From: CAITWD01 sp963842065
GTDB lineage: Bacteria; Actinomycetota; Thermoleophilia; Miltoncostaeales; Miltoncostaeaceae
DNA length: 64,000 nt
Direction: 5' to 3'
Assembly (NCBI GenBank): GCA_963842065.1
Contig: CAWJEW010000002.1
Coordinates: 372,001 to 436,000 of the forward strand
Below the pieces are notes generated by a model that was not told the DNA's origin, did no database searches, and saw nothing but the letters and a program-made list of their open reading frames with translations. Below are positions 62,321 to 64,000 of the stretch, in pieces. Numbering within the stretch: the stretch's first letter is position 1; every line of letters begins with the position of its first letter. The position numbers and the translations under genes are program-made.

Positions 62321-62422
62321 GTGGGTGCGGCAATGCGACTCGGAACCGCCATCGCATCGGTCGCCATCGTTGGGAGCGCTGCTCTGGCGACGCGGGGCCG
62401 CCGACCGAAGGCGAGCCCGTAG
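62321..62422 (+). CDS. 33-residue membrane microprotein
   Basis: From GTG 62321 (GGAGGCGGAGAG upstream): VGAAMRLGTAIASVAIVGSA then ALATRGRRPKASP and stop. One short hydrophobic helix with a basic tail. Only composition and the ribosome site support it. Confidence 0.35.
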   Translation: MGAAMRLGTAIASVAIVGSAALATRGRRPKASP

Positions 62423-62439
62423 GCCCGCCCTCGGTCGGC
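62400..62439. terminator. Hairpin between convergent genes
   Basis: GCCGACCGA ... TCGGTCGGC with a 22-base loop that has its own GC pairing. It lies between the microprotein stop and the secreted protein stop, and probably serves both. Confidence 0.55.
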
Positions 62440-62460
62440 AAGTGGTCTTGGCAGGGCTGA

Positions 62461-63123
62461 CTAACCGAAGGCGTCGACGTGGAAAAGGCATTCCTTTGAT
62501 CCACCGGGCGCCGGAACGAACAGTCCAGCAGAAACGATGCCGTTGAGCGTCGTTCCGTTCTGTGCAACCGCGCCAAAGGTCTTTCCGCCCACGTAGCCCT
62601 GGGTGATGGCGGGTCCGACCATCTCAATCGTTCGCATCGACGACGGCGTGGACGGGCCGATCGTGAAGTTGCCGTTGTCGCCGTTGCTCCAGGTCGTGTT
62701 GTTCGCAGTCGTCGCAATGAGAACGTAGCCATCCGCATGCCCGGTCCCGTCGACGGTGCAGAGGCCGACGAGGCTCAGTGGACCGTCTTTGATCAAGACC
62801 GATTGCGTCGAGTGCCCCGTTCCCGGGTTTAGCTGCACCAGGCCGGAACTGAAGAACTTGCTTGCGCGCACGAAGCCTGTCGGGCCGATGCCGCCCAGAG
62901 TCGACGCGTTGTTCGCGCTCGGCACCTTCCCCAGCTTGTTGAGGTTGACCTCTGTACCCGTGATCGTGTGCTTCTCGAGCTTAACGCCTGCGACAGAGCG
63001 GTTCTTTAGCAGGTTTCCATTGATGCTCGAGACCGCAAACGCGGTGCCCCCGAGCGCCACGAACAGCGCGACCACAGCGATGATGAAGGCCGGCGAGGGC
63101 CGGCGCCCGTGCTGCAATCTCAT
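62461..63123 (-). CDS. Secreted protein with LKNRSVAGVKL repeats (Solirubrobacterales type)
   Basis: 220 residues. Signal peptide AFIIAVVALFVALGGTAFAV (about 12-31), then the family repeat: INGNLLKNRSVAGVKLEKHT, ITGTEVNLNKLGKVPSANNA, STLGGIGPTGFVRASK. The C-terminal beta domain has two Cys (GLCTV, ECLFH). In my knowledge of Solirubrobacterales genomes such proteins occur in many copies per genome with different C-termini. It is the same general class as the 46.0-kb protein. Exported, role unknown. ATG 63123, GGAGGCG upstream. Confidence 0.8.
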   Translation of the reverse strand: MRLQHGRRPSPAFIIAVVALFVALGGTAFAVSSINGNLLKNRSVAGVKLEKHTITGTEVNLNKLGKVPSANNASTLGGIGPTGFVRASKFFSSGLVQLNPGTGHSTQSVLIKDGPLSLVGLCTVDGTGHADGYVLIATTANNTTWSNGDNGNFTIGPSTPSSMRTIEMVGPAITQGYVGGKTFGAVAQNGTTLNGIVSAGLFVPAPGGSKECLFHVDAFG

Positions 63124-63166
63124 GCGAAGCGCCTCCTTGTGTCATGGGATCCCTGCCTCCTGATCC

Positions 63167-63472
63167 TCAGAGCGCTGCGCGAGCCATCTCGTCGTCCATC
63201 GAGTCAGCTGCGGCAGTAGCGTGCAGGTGCGTCACCTGCTCATCGGCAGCGCCGCGTTCGGGGTCCGTAGGCGACGCGCCAACGACGCGTAGCTTCACTG
63301 ACAGGACAGACCTCTCAGGAGGGGGGTCAGGCTTGGGTTTGGGCTTGAAGAGATCCACGCAAGAACGATCGAACACCCGCGGCGCGTTCCGAGCAACCTC
63401 CGTGCCGCTTCCATACGCAGCTCGCCCGTTCCTCCGTTGCGACCTCGCTGCATGCGTGCGACGTACGGTCAT
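63167..63472 (-). CDS. Hypothetical protein
   Basis: About 101 residues from ATG 63472: NAPRVFDRSCVDLFKPKPKP then DPPPERSVLSVKLRVVGASP and an acidic tail MDDEMARAAL. A KPKPKPDPPP linker followed by a VLSVKLRVV strand seems protein-like. Not recognised. Confidence 0.35.
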   Translation of the reverse strand: MTVRRTHAARSQRRNGRAAYGSGTEVARNAPRVFDRSCVDLFKPKPKPDPPPERSVLSVKLRVVGASPTDPERGAADEQVTHLHATAAADSMDDEMARAAL

Positions 63473-63799
63473 GGTCACTGCTGATCCTTCGCTTCGAGAC
63501 ACGCAACGAGGTATGCACGCCACGGACATGCGCGACCCCCGGAGCCGTTGTGCACCAGCGCACGCGCACGCGGTGCATGTCCGTTCATCGGTGGCACGTT
63601 GCGCCTACGGACCTTTCGTGAAAGCGCTTGCATAGCTCGTACTCATGGGCGCTGCCATACTGGCTATGTCACGACAACGAGCGGCGGCCGCACAGCGCCC
63701 TCGGCGGTCACGCTCCGATCAGCCGCATTCGGAGCCTGTCTCGGCACGAGACCTCGCAGGCGCAGGGATTGGGGGCAAGTGCGGCCTGAACCCGTGGAA

Positions 63800-64000
63800 T
63801 CACTCATCATGCCGCGCAGCCTGGGCAGCAAGCGGCACGAGGCGAACCGCGGTCGTCTTGTAGGCGGGGCACTGCGAGGTCGGGTCCACGTGGGGCCCGA
63901 CGATGCGGTTGGTGTGGGTCTCGGGGGAGTGGAACGTGAGAAAGAGCGTCCCCCGCGGGACGCGCGTGGTGAGACGGACAAAGGCCTGGGCATGCCCCCA
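63800..64000 (-). CDS. Molybdopterin oxidoreductase (formate-dehydrogenase-like) C-terminus, 5' end outside window
   Basis: The last 66 codons of the gene, entering at the window edge: WGHAQAFVRLTTRVPRGTLF, LTFHSPETHTNRIVGPHVDP, TSQCPAYKTTAVRLVPLAAQ and stop. PRG.LF.tFH.pet..N.l.....DP.s..PeYK..AVR.e. is the molybdopterin-dinucleotide-binding domain end of formate dehydrogenase alpha subunits. It needs Mo cofactor, for which moeA lies at 43.3 kb. The rest of the gene continues beyond 64000. Confidence 0.85.
   Translation of the reverse strand, partial: WGHAQAFVRLTTRVPRGTLFLTFHSPETHTNRIVGPHVDPTSQCPAYKTTAVRLVPLAAQAARHDE

Overview
The window is high-GC DNA from a bacterium, most likely an actinobacterium of the Thermoleophilia/Solirubrobacterales type. 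The reasons are: polyphosphate glucokinase, a SHOCT membrane protein, an ECF42-type sigma factor paired with a DGPF/YCII protein, secreted proteins with a signal peptide followed by NG..LKNR / NGTITGAKL repeats (seen at 46.0 and 62.5 kb), and a GAF-GAF NarL-type histidine kinase. The taxonomic call is inference from gene style, since no rRNA is present.

Layout. 0-2.5 kb: partial polyphosphate glucokinase and a SHOCT protein. 2.5-32.7 kb: an accessory region with working small genes (GNAT, BON, MaoC/PTA, cupin, YCII plus ECF sigma, DHA2 transporter fused to a cytidylate kinase domain, two related secreted proteins, epoxide hydrolase, PEBP protein) set among integrase, excisionase-like and small HTH-protein fragments, an IS1634-type and an IS481-type insertion sequence, and 3'-half copies of tRNA-Gly and tRNA-Arg. 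It ends at an intact tRNA-Gly(TCC). 32.7-46.6 kb: orderly housekeeping DNA, with a PAS-GAF-GGDEF-HD-GYP protein, an nfo/aldehyde dehydrogenase/nitronate monooxygenase operon, gltX, tRNA-Pro, a sensor kinase, moeA and a hydrolase. 47.1-61.1 kb: a second accessory block that begins at an intact tRNA-Thr(TGT) and ends at a 50-nt copy of its 3' end. It holds a RepA-like ATPase, a HicB/AbrB antitoxin, a GYD protein, a DUF4389 protein, a lipoprotein, and a MarR regulator facing an MMPL exporter. 61-64 kb: small membrane proteins, a secreted protein, and the C-terminus of a molybdopterin oxidoreductase.

The most striking feature is a recurring module. The 3' half of a tRNA (Gly, Arg or Thr class) is followed by two clusters of roughly 11-bp direct repeats. 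In six modules the clusters lie about 95-98 bp apart, and several are followed by the last 40-65 codons of one tyrosine recombinase. Around them lie an AlpA/Xis-like HTH, seven scattered fragments of one small HTH protein family (terminase-small-subunit-like), and one RepA-like ATPase. Together these look like the decayed, serially stacked remains of tRNA-targeting integrative or phage-satellite elements.

Several genes carry single frameshifts (ECF sigma factor, nitronate monooxygenase, RepA-like ATPase, the 48.4-kb gene, an integrase). Some of these may be assembly errors rather than real decay.
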